Position numbers and translations under genes: made by a program. From positions 186,001 through 250,000 of the forward strand of contig NW_001799477.1 of NCBI RefSeq assembly GCF_000165425.1: a stretch of DNA of 64,000 nt, written 5' to 3'. The notes beneath the pieces were generated by a model. That model saw only the letters and a program-made list of their open reading frames with translations. It was not told the origin of the DNA and did not search any database. Shown piece by piece: positions 12,127 to 28,108 of this stretch (positions are counted from its first letter, which is position 1; each line of letters begins with the position of its first letter). Origin of the DNA: Paramecium tetraurelia. Taxonomy: Eukaryota > Ciliophora > Oligohymenophorea > Peniculida > Parameciidae.

Positions 12127-13315
12127 TAAAAATAAACAAAGAAAATTAATTAAAAGTTCTTTGAAATAAAACTAAACAAATGCGAAGCGTAATCGAAAAA
12201 AGGATCATAAAGGTGACATCCATCAATTTGAAAAAGTTTAATTGAGAACCTCCTTTCATATTTATCTATAATAGTAAATCTAAAATATCAACTTGAATTG
12301 ATGAATAAACAATATTATTAAAATAATACTAACAGTTCTCGTTAATGTTATTAAAAATTGATGAAATTATTGATGATATAATTTATTTATAGAATAATAA
12401 TAATTTTTTCATAAATTAATTATTTTATTATATAGATATTTTCATTTAATTAGAAACATTTATAAATTATCAAATTCTCAAATATGAATTCTAATTATTA
12501 CCAAACTTTATTGAATAAACTGAGAATTGATGGACGATCAAGTTCTGCCAAAATAATTAGAGTTTTACAATAGTTTATTTATATATGTTGAAACATTGTC
12601 CTAAATAAATTCAATAGTTCTTTTCAATTATTTTATTTCGAAAACTTCAAAAGAATTGAGACTTTATATATTATATTCTTTGATCAGGTTTTAGATTTAG
12701 ATGATTTCTATAGCTTTTCTGAGATCCTTTTTTAAGATGTTAATTGATGATCAATATGATATTAATCAAAATAAGAAAGGACTATAATTAAATTTTAGGC
12801 GTAGTTTATTGAATCAACAGAGATTCATAATTAAATATACGAATAAAAAATATTAAAGATAGAGTCTTGTGAAATGTTTAAATTTCCTGGTCTCTTGTGT
12901 ATAATACTCAACTGTGAATATAAGATAACTAAAATTGTTAATACTCCTGTATATTTAAAAAAATATACAATATTCTTAGGATTTTATTTAATTATTTGAG
13001 AACTATTCATTCCTTATTTTATATTTTGTAATGATAAATGTTCAGTAAATTTGTGAAATTTATTATTTTATTAATGGGAGATGAATGATAAAATTATTGT
13101 ACTCATGTGCTTTACTTATTTTAAGTCGAGTTCGTCAGTGTATTTGAAACAAAATACAGAAATTCAAACTTTTTTTATGATTTTGTACACTAAAACTCTT
13201 TAATACATACTTTCAAGTTTAATGTTTTAATAATATTAGTGACTATTGATAGAGATAAGAGTTCTAAAAATATAACTAAATTTGAAAGCTATAGAAACTG
13301 GATAGAATCTCAAGA
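12127..13315. other. AT-rich intergenic stretch
   Basis: About 1.2 kb, extremely AT-rich with many TGA codons in every frame. I see no domain, RNA gene or repeat family. It is the first of the long spacers in a window where most genes are under 100 bp apart. Confidence 0.5.
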
Positions 13316-13579
13316 ATGTATATCGAGATAATAGAAATATTAGGTTTTTTAGATAGACTAGTAGATTAGTAAAAAATTTGGAGAAAATAGTGCATGATTG
13401 GAATCATGAGAAGGTTTTAATTTCCAGAATTTCTATAGAACAATTAAGAAAATGAAAGATGTATAATGAGGAATGATAAGCATTTCAATTTGAGGTGTAT
13501 GGTGTTCCATGAAGTTAATAGATAGAAAATAGGGAGAATGATGAATAAGACATTGAGATTATGGGATAAGAATATTTGA
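13316..13579 (+). CDS. Short ORF of unknown function, possibly a gene fragment
   Basis: An 87-residue frame from ATG 13316 to TGA 13577 with ordinary, non-repetitive composition (RFQFPEFLQNNQENERC, NLRCMVFHEVNRQK). It could extend upstream a few codons. Coding-like words continue after the stop in other frames (for example MKEMNDLIKVINFN), so this may be an exon of a gene I could not reconstruct, or a decayed gene. No family recognised. Confidence 0.3.
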
Positions 13580-13855
13580 ATCGAATTCATGAAAGAAATG
13601 AATGATTTAATTAAAGTGATTAATTTTAATAAATCATCAATGAGAAATCATATTGTGTATTGTTTTAATTTGTGGTAAATATGCATTAGTTTTAGAAAAT
13701 GCTGATGCAGAAGCTTGAATGTAATGTTAGAGAACGAATTCAAAGAAAAAAGAAGGAAAATAATTATAAATTTAAATTGTTGTTACAACTAATTAAATAA
13801 ATATAATAATTTTTTATTTTCTTTTTTGATATTCAATAGCAATTAACATTAATAA

Positions 13856-14606
13856 TCAAGAATTAACTCGTGGCAACATCATGGTATATGTTGGTTAGTA
13901 AATATGTTGTTGAATTTGAAGAGGGTATTATGTAGGAGTTGGAGACACAGGTTCATATTCTTGTTTTACGTGGATTTACTATTTAACTTCGAGGAGTTGC
14001 TTGAATATTAGTTGTGATGCCAAAAATAAATTTTAAATAGTTGTGTAATAAAATGGATTCTAGGTTTCTGCAGCCTTCTATTATTATTATGATAATGCAG
14101 AAAATAGTTTTTAACAATGCTATTGAAGAAGAGAACGCTATTCTTAGAGCAAATTAGCTTAGTCTTCCTTAGAGGGTTGTTTGTCAATATATATCTACAT
14201 AAATTTATTTTAAATTACCTGACTAACTTCCGATGATACAATAGGCTCAGAGAGTTAGAAAGTGAGAGGATTAATAATTGAAATCTTCAAGATATTCTCC
14301 ACCTTGAGCTTCTTCTTTCTAGTCTCTTTCTTACCTATCCTACCCTCTTTCTCATACGCCTTTTATATTGTTCGTACAGTACAGTATTTTAGCTACAGCC
14401 TATTCGCTACCTAAAAGTATAAATGAACAAGATATCATATATAATGGTTAGACATAATCATAAATTTGGTATTAATTTGATACCTCTTGTAAAGAGAGCT
14501 TGTCATGTAAAAGAAGCTTTAACACTAATCTTCTTTCTTCCTTATTAATTTTCTGGTACTTTCTACTTGATTTAGCTTAAGCTTCCTAATTTTCAGATTT
14601 AGTCAT
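13856..14606 (-). CDS. Helix-turn-helix DNA-binding protein
   Basis: After removal of an unusually long 73-nt intron (14411-14483), exon 1 joins exon 2 as LSLQEVANRLQLKYCTVRTI followed by QKAYEKEGRIGKK. This is a textbook helix-turn-helix in which the second helix ends in the (Y/F)xKEGR(I)xKK signature shared with homeodomain-like transposase-derived HTH domains. A 24-nt intron follows, then a Gln-rich C-terminus (QQQQKAAETQNPF, PTYTMMLPRVNS). Likely a nuclear DNA-binding factor; its target is unknown. No catalytic transposase domain is present, so it looks like a host gene. The HTH call is good, and the long intron is supported by the domain it restores. Confidence 0.65.
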
Positions 14607-14923
14607 GGGTTAGAATCTTTATTTTTATTATATATATATAAAATTTAAAACCAATACTTATTAAATTTGAATAAGATTCATTTCATTATTTATACATAAT
14701 TTGCTATTCATAATCTTATTTTATTAAAAAGTCATTCAATACGCTTCAATCAATAATTCGACTTCTAAAACAATCTTTTATCTAACATTTCAAATTCTAT
14801 TCAAATAATCACTCATTATCTTAAAATATAATGCATTTTCTAATATTAAAAGTTGAAAATTTGGTCTAATTTTTATTCATTACATCAATAATCAATTTTA
14901 CATTCTCCTCCTACTTATAGCAT

Positions 14924-15519
14924 TCAATAATTTTTGTCTAAAGGCATATCAAGAAGGAAATTTATCTAAATTGCTTTACATTGATTTTTAAATTGTAGCA
15001 TCCATGGACACTCTAATTATTCATTTTTCACACCAATCTCAGTTATTCTATTACTCATCTATCTAAACCTTTCATAATAGGTAAAAGTCAAGCTTAGTTC
15101 CAAATATTTATGACATTGTTTTATAAATTCAACAGCCAAATTTTATGAATAAAACAACAAACAATAAACTCAGCATATTTTATCAAAAAACCTGTATAAA
15201 AGGAACAATAACTCTACTTCCTATTGAGTATATGTGTTTATGAACCGATATTAATAATTGTTACATCATTTAAATTATGTGACTGGAGTTTCTTTTCTTC
15301 AGAAATTCTTAACTTCAATAGTACAAAATGAATATATTTAAATTTTGTAAGCGTAAATTCATATGAGGATTTATTAAATACTTCTCTAACATAGTCCGAT
15401 TCTATTTTTGAGGAATGAAATGAAATCATCTTTTCAACATTATTTCTTAATAAATAACTCTCATCTTTGGATATTTATTACGAAAATGGGTGCTTTCTTG
15501 GAATTTGTAAATTTTTCAT
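14924..15519 (-). CDS. Unknown protein
   Basis: Start at 15519 (MKNLQIPRKHPFSQQISKDE). One intron of 23 nt near 15171-15193 joins a second exon reading VYCLLFYSQNLAVEFIKQC and LTFTYYERFRQMSNRI, ending at the TGA at 14924-14926. Without the intron the frame would break, and with it the protein is about 190 residues, largely helical. No domain recognised; a single helical repeat (TPR-like) is possible. Confidence 0.5.
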
Positions 15520-15803
15520 AAAATATGCGGATGATTTATAATTATCTGATCGCTTTCATTTTTACTCTTATCAATTAAATTATCTATTATAGTTAGTCTG
15601 GTTGAATAGGTTATTGAAATTAAAGTAGTATTACTAATTGAAATTCAGCCAGACTACTAAAGTCTGACAATTTCCTAGAAGAAATTTAAAAATAAAATGT
15701 TCTTAAAATAGCATAAATTAAGATGATGCAAAATTATAAACATGACGAATTATTATTTTGTTAAATAATCAAAAATATCACGATATGAGTATGTCTAAAA
15801 TAA

Positions 15804-17506
<1,703 letters not shown>

Positions 17507-17531
17507 AAGTTATTATAAATAATAAAAATAA
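17507..17531. promoter_or_regulatory. 25-bp divergent intergenic region
   Basis: The start codons of the CDPK gene (minus) and of the next gene (plus) are separated by 25 bp made almost only of A and T. Both transcripts must start in or near this stretch, so it probably works as a bidirectional promoter, or promoter elements lie inside the neighbouring coding regions. No recognisable binding motif is present. Confidence 0.45.
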
Positions 17532-18225
17532 ATGGGTGCTTGTAGTTAAGGATAGAATATTGAGAATTTAAAGGGAAAAGAAAGAACATTAACAAAATTA
17601 GTGGGATATTTTTACAGTATTCCAATGCAACAACATCCAGACATTGACAGTTTAGTAATAACGAAATTAGAGAGATAAAAAATAATTTCAAGAAGATTGA
17701 GTAAGAATCTCATTGAAGAAATCGTATTCTTTTTAAATTCTCGCAAGATTAGAAATAGAGAATAGGACGATTTACTTGATCATTTTAATTATGTATACAA
17801 CTAGTCTTTTAAGAAATTGAATGACTTTAATACCAACCTGGGGAAGATGATATTGATTGTAACACTTTTATAATAAGATATGTAAGACCTCCGTCGAAGT
17901 CTTATTGTGTTATAAGTCTCTTGAAATGGGAGAGTTGACACCAGTAGATGTATGGTGGGTAGAAGATCATTTTTTATGGAGGTATTGCCAATTATAGGAT
18001 CAGTACAAAGTTGAATATGATCATTTTTTGGATTTCAATTATCTAATCAAATTTATGTATCTGTTGAAGGAGTGTGCAAGAATAGAACTGAAAAAGATGA
18101 ATTTAGAATTGAAATAATTGATAAGTTCCATCAAAACTGAACAAAGCTAATAATAGGATTTCCCAAACACAGCCAGAACTGTGGATAGTTTTAAACCATT
18201 AAATAAAAGATTAGACACATTTTGA
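17532..18225 (+). CDS. Unknown protein with N-terminal acylation signal
   Basis: Starts MGACSQGQN, with Gly2 and Cys4 as in dually acylated proteins. About 224 residues in two exons joined by a 19-nt intron near 17860. The body is helical and charged (IISRRLSKNLIEEIVFF, MGELTPVDVWWVEDHFLW, LLKECARIELKKMNLELK). No catalytic motif. Its divergent partner is a CDPK with nearly the same first residues, so both may act at the same membrane. The stop lies 10 bp from the stop of the convergent STPGR gene. Confidence 0.6.
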
Positions 18226-18235
18226 ATACTTATAT

Positions 18236-19097
18236 TCATTAATCAAATTCTGAAAACATTTTATATCTTCCTGGACCAGGGGTGACTTTATTTATTTCAT
18301 AAGGTCCTTTCCTTGTAGACTTACTAAAAGTCTATTGCACTGCAGATCTCATCCCATTCTTTGGGTAAATGCCTGATTAATTAATACTTGTATTCTCCAC
18401 CGAGTATCTGCCTGGTTCAGGATAATCATTTACTAATGTGGATATTCAAGAATTTACCTCCGAAAGTCTTAAATCTCTCTTGATCTTTTCCAATGATGCA
18501 GGCTCCTGAGTTTTGAAACTTAGAGAGTGGATAGACTCCTTTTTATGTTATGGCTTACACATACTCATAATTGCCAGGTCCTTTTTGGATAATTCCTTTA
18601 ATCATATACCTGGAGTATTAAACTTCTGTAATGATTGCGTTCTTTACCCAAAAGTAAACTTCTGTCTTCTTGTAACTGTGCTTGGTATTTAATAGCGATC
18701 TGGAGGGGGAGTGGTTTATGTTAGAGTTGCCCATATTCCTTATAACCAAGTATCTTCTCTGCCCAAAGCAAATTGAATTCCTTTCTTTTCTTCAATGTTC
18801 AATTCAGCGAAACTCTTGATATCATATTTGTTTGGAGCAGGAACCTATTTAACGTATTTTGTAAAATCATGTCTAGAAAGTAATTGCAACATATTTACTT
18901 TGAGCCAAAACCAATTCCAGCCATTCTCTTGCTTAAACTATCAGGAAGGTTGTACATAGATCCATTTCTAGGTTAGAATAAAAGGATTACATTTATTTAG
19001 TTGAATAGGTTTCACGAGGAGCTTTTGAAAAGGTATACCTTTGTTTTGAAATTGAATTATTGAGAGGTTGATCATATATACTTTTTGAAGTATTCAT
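18236..19097 (-). CDS. STPGR (Shippo/ODF3-like) repeat protein
   Basis: Repeats of the sperm-tail PG-rich type are visible: KGPGNYEY, YPEPGRYSV, KGPYEINKVTPGPGRYKMF, with partial ones near the start (FSKAPRETY, GSMYNLPDSL). Such proteins bind or line microtubules in cilia and in the cell cortex. Several introns, including one of 38 nt (18610-18647), restore the frame; total about 240 residues. The C-terminus ends on a PG motif. Family call is good; the exact role, ciliary or cortical, is inferred. Confidence 0.8.
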
Positions 19098-19157
19098 TTA
19101 TATAATTTTATATTTGTATATCTATTTTGATTATTTTATTTAACTTATTATCAAAGA

Positions 19158-21317
<2,160 letters not shown>

Positions 21318-21385
21318 TCTATGTGATTAATTTTACATGTTGATTTAAATAAATATTCTTTTGATTTCTATTATGATACCCAATT

Positions 21386-22137
21386 TCACTAATTCTGATA
21401 ACCTTCGAATTATCTGATGTTATGAGCTGTGTTTATTACAAAATTGGAGGTGTCTATTACATATCCTTTTGTTGCTGCTTCAAACAATTCTGGATGATGT
21501 ACTACTCTTTCCTATTTCCAATATTTATTGATATACTTCATGAAATAAATTACTTCATACTATACTGTTGTACCCAATTCTTGAATATGATCAAGTTTAC
21601 ATGCTAATTCATATTTCAATCGACCTTCCTCTGTTAAATAGTCAGTATAGACAGCAGATATCAAATTATTTGAAATCTGCTGTCTATAGATGGAATTAAT
21701 AGGTTTCAACCCAATACACATTTTTAACATTTGCAAGAGTATTCGTCTCAATATTAAGTATTTTTCCACCTCTCAACAATGAGAGTCTATGTATTTTATA
21801 TTATAATGATCTCCAATACCTAATTTAATAAAAGCTGCCTATTACCACATTCTAGGAATCCATCAAAATGAAAGGGCATATATAAATAGATTATTCCAAT
21901 ACCATTCAATATCCAACGAGTTTTTGAACCAAAGATAAATTAATAAGGGAATAGCTGTCTCACAAAGAACATAAGGATATTTCAAGAATATTGTAAGACG
22001 TTTATGAGGATAGCATGAGTAGTTAATTATATTTAATTCGGATACAGAAGCACTTCTCCAATTCTATCAAACTCAATTGTATAGGTTGGTTTGTAAATTC
22101 GATCTGTTTTTACAACATATTATGATTCATCATTCAT
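21386..22137 (-). CDS. Unknown protein
   Basis: Start MNDESQYVVKTDRIYK at 22137. Coding words continue as LFPYQFIFGSKTRWILNG, MPFHFDGFLECGNRQLLL and, after a 23-nt intron, RILLQMLKMCIGLKPINS and YLTEEGRLKYELACKLDHI. The end is HNIRQFEGYQNQ. A 45-nt GT..AG segment near 21951-21995 must be removed to avoid a TGA. About 210-220 residues. Family not recognised. Confidence 0.5.
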
Positions 22138-22472
22138 AACCTATGCTTTATGATTCAATTAATAGAGATTCTTAATACACAATCTAGCAGTACCTTGTTA
22201 TCCTAGTTAGCATTAATTTCAAGATATTAATAATAATAATATTTTTATGACTCTATTTTCAAAATAATACTATATTCATTTTTATACTATTTTTATTGTA
22301 TTGCCTAAACATCCTATGATTATGCGTGCTCTTCAATTTGAGTAATGTCATTATTAATTGTTATTATTTGAATATTAAAAACAATCATATACAACTATGA
22401 TCATATCAAATATAAATATTATATGAAAATTAAATCGTTTTTGAGATGTATCGTTTTTTAGTTAATAAATAA

Positions 22473-23573
22473 ATGAAAGGAATTATTGCTATCATTCTTG
22501 CATTGGCTGTGGTCTCAAATGCCACCAGCACAAAGGATTAAATCTTGGCTCTCCTTTAAACAGGAACAAAGGCCAGTGATGCCATTGACACAGTCTTTGG
22601 ATTGCTTAATGATTTAAAACAATCTAACATCGATGCCCAATTTGCTGCTGACCAAAAGAACGAAACAGACGAATGGGTTGGTGCCTAAACCATTGAATAA
22701 TTCACTAAAATTAAGACTCTTAACCAAAAATTGTTCCAATAGGCTGTCGAAAACAGAGCTGAGTATGAAAACGTACTTAAATAAACCAAAAACTATTTGG
22801 CATGGAATGAAGCCAGAAGAGATTCAATTGCTGCTAAAATTGAAACACTCCAAGACAACTAATGCTTCTCCAACTAATTATTTGTTAAATCCATCAAGCA
22901 CAATTAAGAAGCTTTAGAAGTTATCAGACTCCTCAAATAAGATGTTGCTGGATACATCGTCAATGGAGATTCCTTTGAATTCACCTAAGTCTAAGCCTAA
23001 TCAGTTGCTGAAAAATTGAAGTAATACAGCAACTTATTCTAAGAACACTAAATCAAATCATTCTTGGCTCTTGCCTAAGAAGGATAAGTAATTATATCAA
23101 ATATACATTTCTTAGGCTTCAGAATCATCTGGACACGGATAAACATTAGCTGAAAGAGTCTTGGGTGTCCTTGAAGGATTACATTCTGAATTAGAAGGCT
23201 CATTAGAAAATTTGAAATAAAATGAAATCAATGCCTCATGGGAATTGGCTGGATGGGTCTCATTGTCTGAAGCTGAAATCACCACATTGGAAGTTGAATA
23301 TGAAAGAAAATAAGTCTTTGCTGATAGAACTGCCACTGTATTATATAATTCACTAATTAATTCTAGTAAATCCAAGCTGCTTTAGCCCAATAAGCCAAAT
23401 CAAAGATCATCTTATAAGAATCTTAAGATGCTTTAGATTAAGCTTAATCTGATTTGGAATCAAAGAGAGCTGATTATGCTGAAGCCAAAGCCAAGAGACA
23501 AGAAGAGAATGCCATCTTGGATGAAGTAATCATCATGTTCAAGAAATAAGTTGCCTCTTGGTCTGGAAGATGA
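22473..23573 (+). CDS. Trichocyst matrix-type secretory protein
   Basis: Starts with a clear signal peptide (MKGIIAIILALAVVSNATS), then an almost wholly helical, Gln/Ala/Glu-rich coiled-coil body (AEKLKQYSNLFQEHQIK, LESKRADYAEAKAKRQEE). Length about 347 residues, matching trichocyst matrix protein precursors of Paramecium. These are processed and crystallise in the dense-core secretory organelle that discharges on stimulation. Two introns, 23088-23115 and 23338-23366. Codon use is less AT-biased than in the neighbours, fitting a highly expressed gene. Family by layout and composition, not by an exact match. Confidence 0.75.
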
Positions 23574-23708
23574 TATTCTTTTTAAATACAAAATTAGTCA
23601 ATCACAAAATTAAAGTTTTTATTTTTAATAAATATTTGATGTCATGTCATTGTCTTCAGAAGTTTAAATTATCATTAATTAATTAGTAGATTCAAATAAC
23701 AATAAAAA

Positions 23709-24259
23709 TCACCCACTTGTTGTGTCTCTCTTCATTTGTTGCAAAGCAAACATTTATATTCCTTATGAATCTGTGTAAATCTTGAACTCCTTTGAATCAG
23801 CATCAATATATTTGCATTTTTCATTTTGACAAAAATGGCATTTGGGGCTTTTGAATTCTAATGCACAAATATGACAAATGTAATTCATGCAGCAATTTGA
23901 TGCCAATATAACTATTATAAGAACAAAACCTACAATTAAAATAGCAAAAGCAAATTGGACACGAATGCTGGGTTCTCTCTGTTATTACATTGTTGATAGA
24001 TATATCTTTAAGGGGATGGATAGTTTTTATTTTTTTGCTCCTATCATAGTATACGCCATCAAACTCTTATAATATATAAAGACTTGGATTCTTTTGATTA
24101 ATTTTCAAATATTCATTAACAGTGTTATCTAAATGTTTGTCAAATTATTATACACATTTGATTTGTAGTATTAGGCTCTTGGACTTCTTGAGTGTTGCCA
24201 CAACAGAAATATTTTTCAAAAAATGAAACTTTTCTTGTACTCTATTAGTTCTAAGCCAT
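23709..24259 (-). CDS. RING-type zinc-finger protein
   Basis: About 160 residues with start MAQNQQSTRKK. The Cys/His pattern is HSCPICFCYF, then NCCMNYICHICALEF, then SPKCHFCQNEKC, a RING-type arrangement of CxxC, CC..CxxC and CxxC pairs suggesting an E3 ubiquitin ligase. Two introns restore the frame, one of 43 nt near the N-terminus and one of 22 nt between the first and second metal-ligand pairs. A short tail (KEFKIYTDSQGIQMF) follows. The pattern is slightly irregular, so a RING variant is possible. Confidence 0.7.
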
Positions 24260-24824
24260 ATTTATTAAGAATTTATTATTAAATCAAAATGTTATTAAAT
24301 AAAACAAATGAATATATTTAATTAATATCATTCTTAAAATTCAAAATGGATATCAATAAAGTATAAAAAGAGAACCTTTTGGAAATAAAGAATAAATATC
24401 TAATAATAATAATATGTTTGCTAAGTATTGATCTGCTTTAAGTGTTTAATACAATACTACTAAAAATAAAGATTCTTAATATATAAAATGTTTCCATAAT
24501 CATTAAAAATAATAGATAGATGATTTAATTTCATTTTAAATTATGATATTTTCGAATGCTCATTTTAAATAGTGTTTAATATTAAATGATTGTTAATTTG
24601 GATTGATTATAGGATTAATCGATGAATTATAGTGAAATAATCAAATGGAAGAAAGATCTTTGGGCAAATCACAGTCTAATCTCTAACATGAATATTAATT
24701 ACATCTTTAATAAATTAATTATTTGTAATCAAAGTTTACGAATAAGCTTGAAATAATGATTTTTATATTTCGAATATTAATTTTAATCTTTTATTTAATA
24801 CAATATTAAATCATAATGGCTATC
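24260..24824. other. AT-rich intergenic stretch
   Basis: About 560 bp between two genes. A short plus-strand frame near 24345-24540 (MDINKVQKENLLEIKNK) is too short and too AT-driven to support a gene. Nothing else is recognised. Confidence 0.4.
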
Positions 24825-25821
24825 TCATCCTTTAACGCTTGTTACAAAGAATATGTCTAATTTTGGAGTTTCATATTGAATTTCTTCATTGGGCTTGGCT
24901 TTGACAATTAACTTTTTCATTAAAAAGTTTTACTGGATACTATTTAAATCTTAATCTGTAATTTTGCCACGAATTCCATTAAAAAGAGGCTATAAGTAAT
25001 CAAATTTAATTTACATTTTTTGATTTTCTAAACAGAGATATATGAGAAGCATCTACGTGACTAGAATGTACCACAGAAGATTGAGTCTTAATCTCACATG
25101 TATTCTCAAATACTTTTATTAATTTAAAAGTGTTTGATTTCATCTCTTTCATATTTTGATGAATATTTTATAGCATTTTACCTGAAATCTTATTTAAATC
25201 ATATTTTATCTCTTTTTATTCTTCTTCATGTCGTTAAGTGTTATTATCATTTGGAAGAGGTAAACTTTTTGGAGTGATTTTATTTTAGAGTTAGGTTTCG
25301 TATTCCGTATGTATTATCGGAACTGTGTTGAAGGATTATGGCATTTCAGTATACAATTTTATTTTTTGATTAATATCCACTATTTGTTTGTCATTAGACT
25401 TGACATTTTTTGGGGATGTTTTGGGTGTATCAAATTTAAAAGAGATTTGCCTATCTGATGAATTGTTTTGTTTATCATCCTTATCTCTATTGGATTTCAA
25501 AGGAGTGGGATATTGAATTCTGCTTCCGAATCCAGCTGTCTTTAAAGGCATTCCACTTGAAAATGCAGGTGAATTAACTCCTGACATTAATTAGACTTTA
25601 TTTTGTTTAGGTGAAGGCAATAAAATTGGCTACGAATTAATTTTATGATGAGTCATAGTATTCTTTCCTAGATTAATCATATATTTTTCAATGTCTTCTA
25701 AATTAGAATCTGGTTTAATAGTTAGCAAATAGAGTTAATCAAGTTATGCCTTCAATTTAGACTCCGTAATGAAGTTAGAGACAACGTAAATTAGATTTCT
25801 TATTGCTGGTCGTATATCCAT
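24825..25821 (-). CDS. Unknown Ser/Lys-rich protein
   Basis: Start MDIRPAIRNLIYVVSNFITE at 25821, then a hydrophilic linker (MSGVNSPAFSSGMPLKTAG, RDKDDKQNNSSDRQ) with SP/TP sites typical of phosphoregulated, disordered regions. A 34-nt intron near 25030-25063 precedes a folded-looking C-terminus (GIRGKITDQDLNSIQQNFL, EIQYETPKLDIFFVTSVKG). About 320 residues. Not recognised; both the N- and C-terminal ends look structured. Confidence 0.6.
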
Positions 25822-26011
25822 ATTATTAATTACCAAATAAAGAAGATCTGATTTGCAATATTATTTTTTCTTTTAATTTAAAATCCAGTAAAAGGATTTC
25901 ATTAGGATTAATCTTTATTAGTATAGAGAAATGAACAATAATGAACAAACTTATATTTATATGGATATGATTTGTACTTGTAATATTGTTTTATTATTAT
26001 AGTACTATATA

Positions 26012-27355
26012 ATGAGTTCTATAAATTAATATTTAATGAAAAGCGTAGAGCAGTTATTTCCACAATTTTAGGTTGTCAACATTGTAAGATAAAACACTTA
26101 CAAGAAATCAGTGATAGTGAAACGAAGTGGATATAATTACATGCTTCGTATATTCAATCTGGAAGGAATTCCGAAAGAAAGAGTTTAATCGATCATCAAA
26201 ATCCTTAACAAATTGTCTAATCATAAGAATCCTCACATTGTTAAATTTTACGAGGCATCTTTCGATCGTGATATGACATACTTAGGGTATTGATAAAAAT
26301 TTGAAGTTTAGCATTGTCAGTGAATACTTGGATAAATAATACGAATACCCTTTGAAGGAAATAGAGATTTGGAATATCATTTAAGAGGTATCCAACATGT
26401 CCTATGTAGATATCTCTTGCATTACAATAATTTCATCCAAAAAGAGTCCATGGTAAATTATAATTGTCGAACTTGTTTTAAAGCAAAGCTAAGACGATTT
26501 TGGGAGAAATGAACATCCTCTATTATTTACACAAATAGAACTATCAAGATATTTATTTATTAGCACCAGAATTTATTAAGTCTCAAATATACGATCATAA
26601 ATCAGATATATGGATGGCTGGCTATATGCTATATTAGATGATGTTCAAGGATCCACCTATAATAGCTAATAATGTTGATATTTTACATAAGAAAATACTG
26701 AAAGGCATCCAACTAACTTATAACCCAAATTATAGTCTTAATTTGAATAATTTATTGAGATTGATGATTTGTTATGATGCGGAACTAAGACCTAATGTTG
26801 AATAGATTCTCTATTTCTGTCAACAATCTCAAATATCTACTGAAGAAATCAATATCAACAGAATATTGCCTAAATTCAAAGTAGACAAAGTAGTTTTGCA
26901 TAAAAAGAGAACTGATAAGAAATCAGAACCTATACAAAATATTGTATATTTGAATGAAGATCAATTTAAACAACCATATTTCCCACCTTCCAAAATTATC
27001 AAACAAAAGAGACTCTATTTATCAAAATAAACAACTTCAGTCATGGATTTTGGCCCATCCCAAAAAACAATTTATTCAGTCTAGTTACCAAAAGTTCTGA
27101 ATTATTAATTCAGTAAATTGAAAGTCAAAGAGGCTAGTACAATACCAGGTTCCATTGGTAATGCTGAATAACTAGAAAAGTATTTTATTCTTTAATTTCA
27201 GATTATAGAACAAATCTCAAATTAATAAATTAGAATTTGACAATCTTTTTCCACAAACTAAATAAACTTTGCAAACTCAGAGAAGATCTCCCAATAGAAT
27301 TTAATTACAATAAGAATTTTAAAATAGATAAAAGAGTTAAAGATTATTTAATTGA
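26012..27355 (+). CDS. Protein kinase-like pseudokinase
   Basis: A kinase fold is recognisable from SVIVKRSGYNYMLRIFNLEG in the N-lobe, HKNPHIVKFYEASF, LGIVSEYL, LLAPEFIKSQIYDHKSDIW and MAGYMLYQMMFKDPP. The catalytic loop reads HPKRVHGKLQLSNLF where active kinases have HRDLKPEN, so the catalytic Asp is gone, and no DFG is seen before the activation segment. It is therefore probably an inactive scaffold or regulator. Introns of about 20-25 nt near 26286-26310, 26388 and 27181. A C-terminal extension of about 180 residues is basic and disordered. Confidence 0.7.
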
Positions 27356-27517
27356 ACATCATTTAATTTATCTTATAATTATAAATTTCATTTTTCATGA
27401 AGAAGAATTTCTAGAAAGAGAATTTACTTTTAAATGTCTAATCGCATAGATCTGAACGATCCAGCAGTTCAAATATCTTCTAAGAACCTCAGTGCAACAA
27501 TATATTGATTTGTAAAT

Positions 27518-28108
27518 ATGGACAACATATTAGCATTGCTAACTAAAAAACCCATTAGATGTGGGAAATACTCGAGTTAAGAGGCCTTAATATGTGATGT
27601 GAACTCATCTCATTAAGAACAATCCTAAATAAAACAAAAAAAAATTGAATAACTAAAAAATTAGTTACAAAGATTAAAATAGAATTTTGATAATTAGTCA
27701 AAATAAAAAATGAATATATCCAATATCATTGATAATACAATCTAATAATTACTTTAATTCAAAGAATGGCTCTAAATCAAAAAATATGAAGAACCTTGGT
27801 AAGAAATTATTTAAATGGAGAGAGATATCTATTTAAATGAGGACAATATTATTAAAACCATGCCTATTCTACATTTTAATGAAATCTTACTTCAACATTA
27901 ATTATGTATACTAGAACTAGCCTCTCAATCATAAGCAATTTAATAGTAGAATTTTTGGATGACATAAATACACACATTACATGAGACATTTATCTAAAAG
28001 AATAATATGATTTTGTAGTTACTTAAACCAAAAAATTAAGATAATCTTGAATAATCTATAGAGATTAGTGAGCAAGATTTTAGTCATTCTTTTGGGAAGA
28101 AATATTGA
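27518..28108 (+). CDS. Coiled-coil protein of unknown function
   Basis: Single open frame of 196 residues from MDNILALLTKKPIRCGK, with a coiled coil at about 40-75 (QKKIEQLKNQLQRLKQNF) and a helical rest (LLQFKEWLQIKKYEEPWQE). No introns needed. A short frame just upstream from ATG 27435 ends at a TGA and could be a 5' exon. No known domain. Confidence 0.55.

Noticed and set aside
13856-14606. HTH gene as a transposase remnant
   Set aside because: Only the HTH is present, with an intact downstream Gln-rich frame and introns; no catalytic domain, terminal repeats or copies were seen.
15171-15193. In-frame TGA in the gene at 14924-15519 as evidence for TGA = Trp
   Set aside because: A 23-nt GT..AG intron removes it and joins the two coding parts in one frame, so no recoding is needed.
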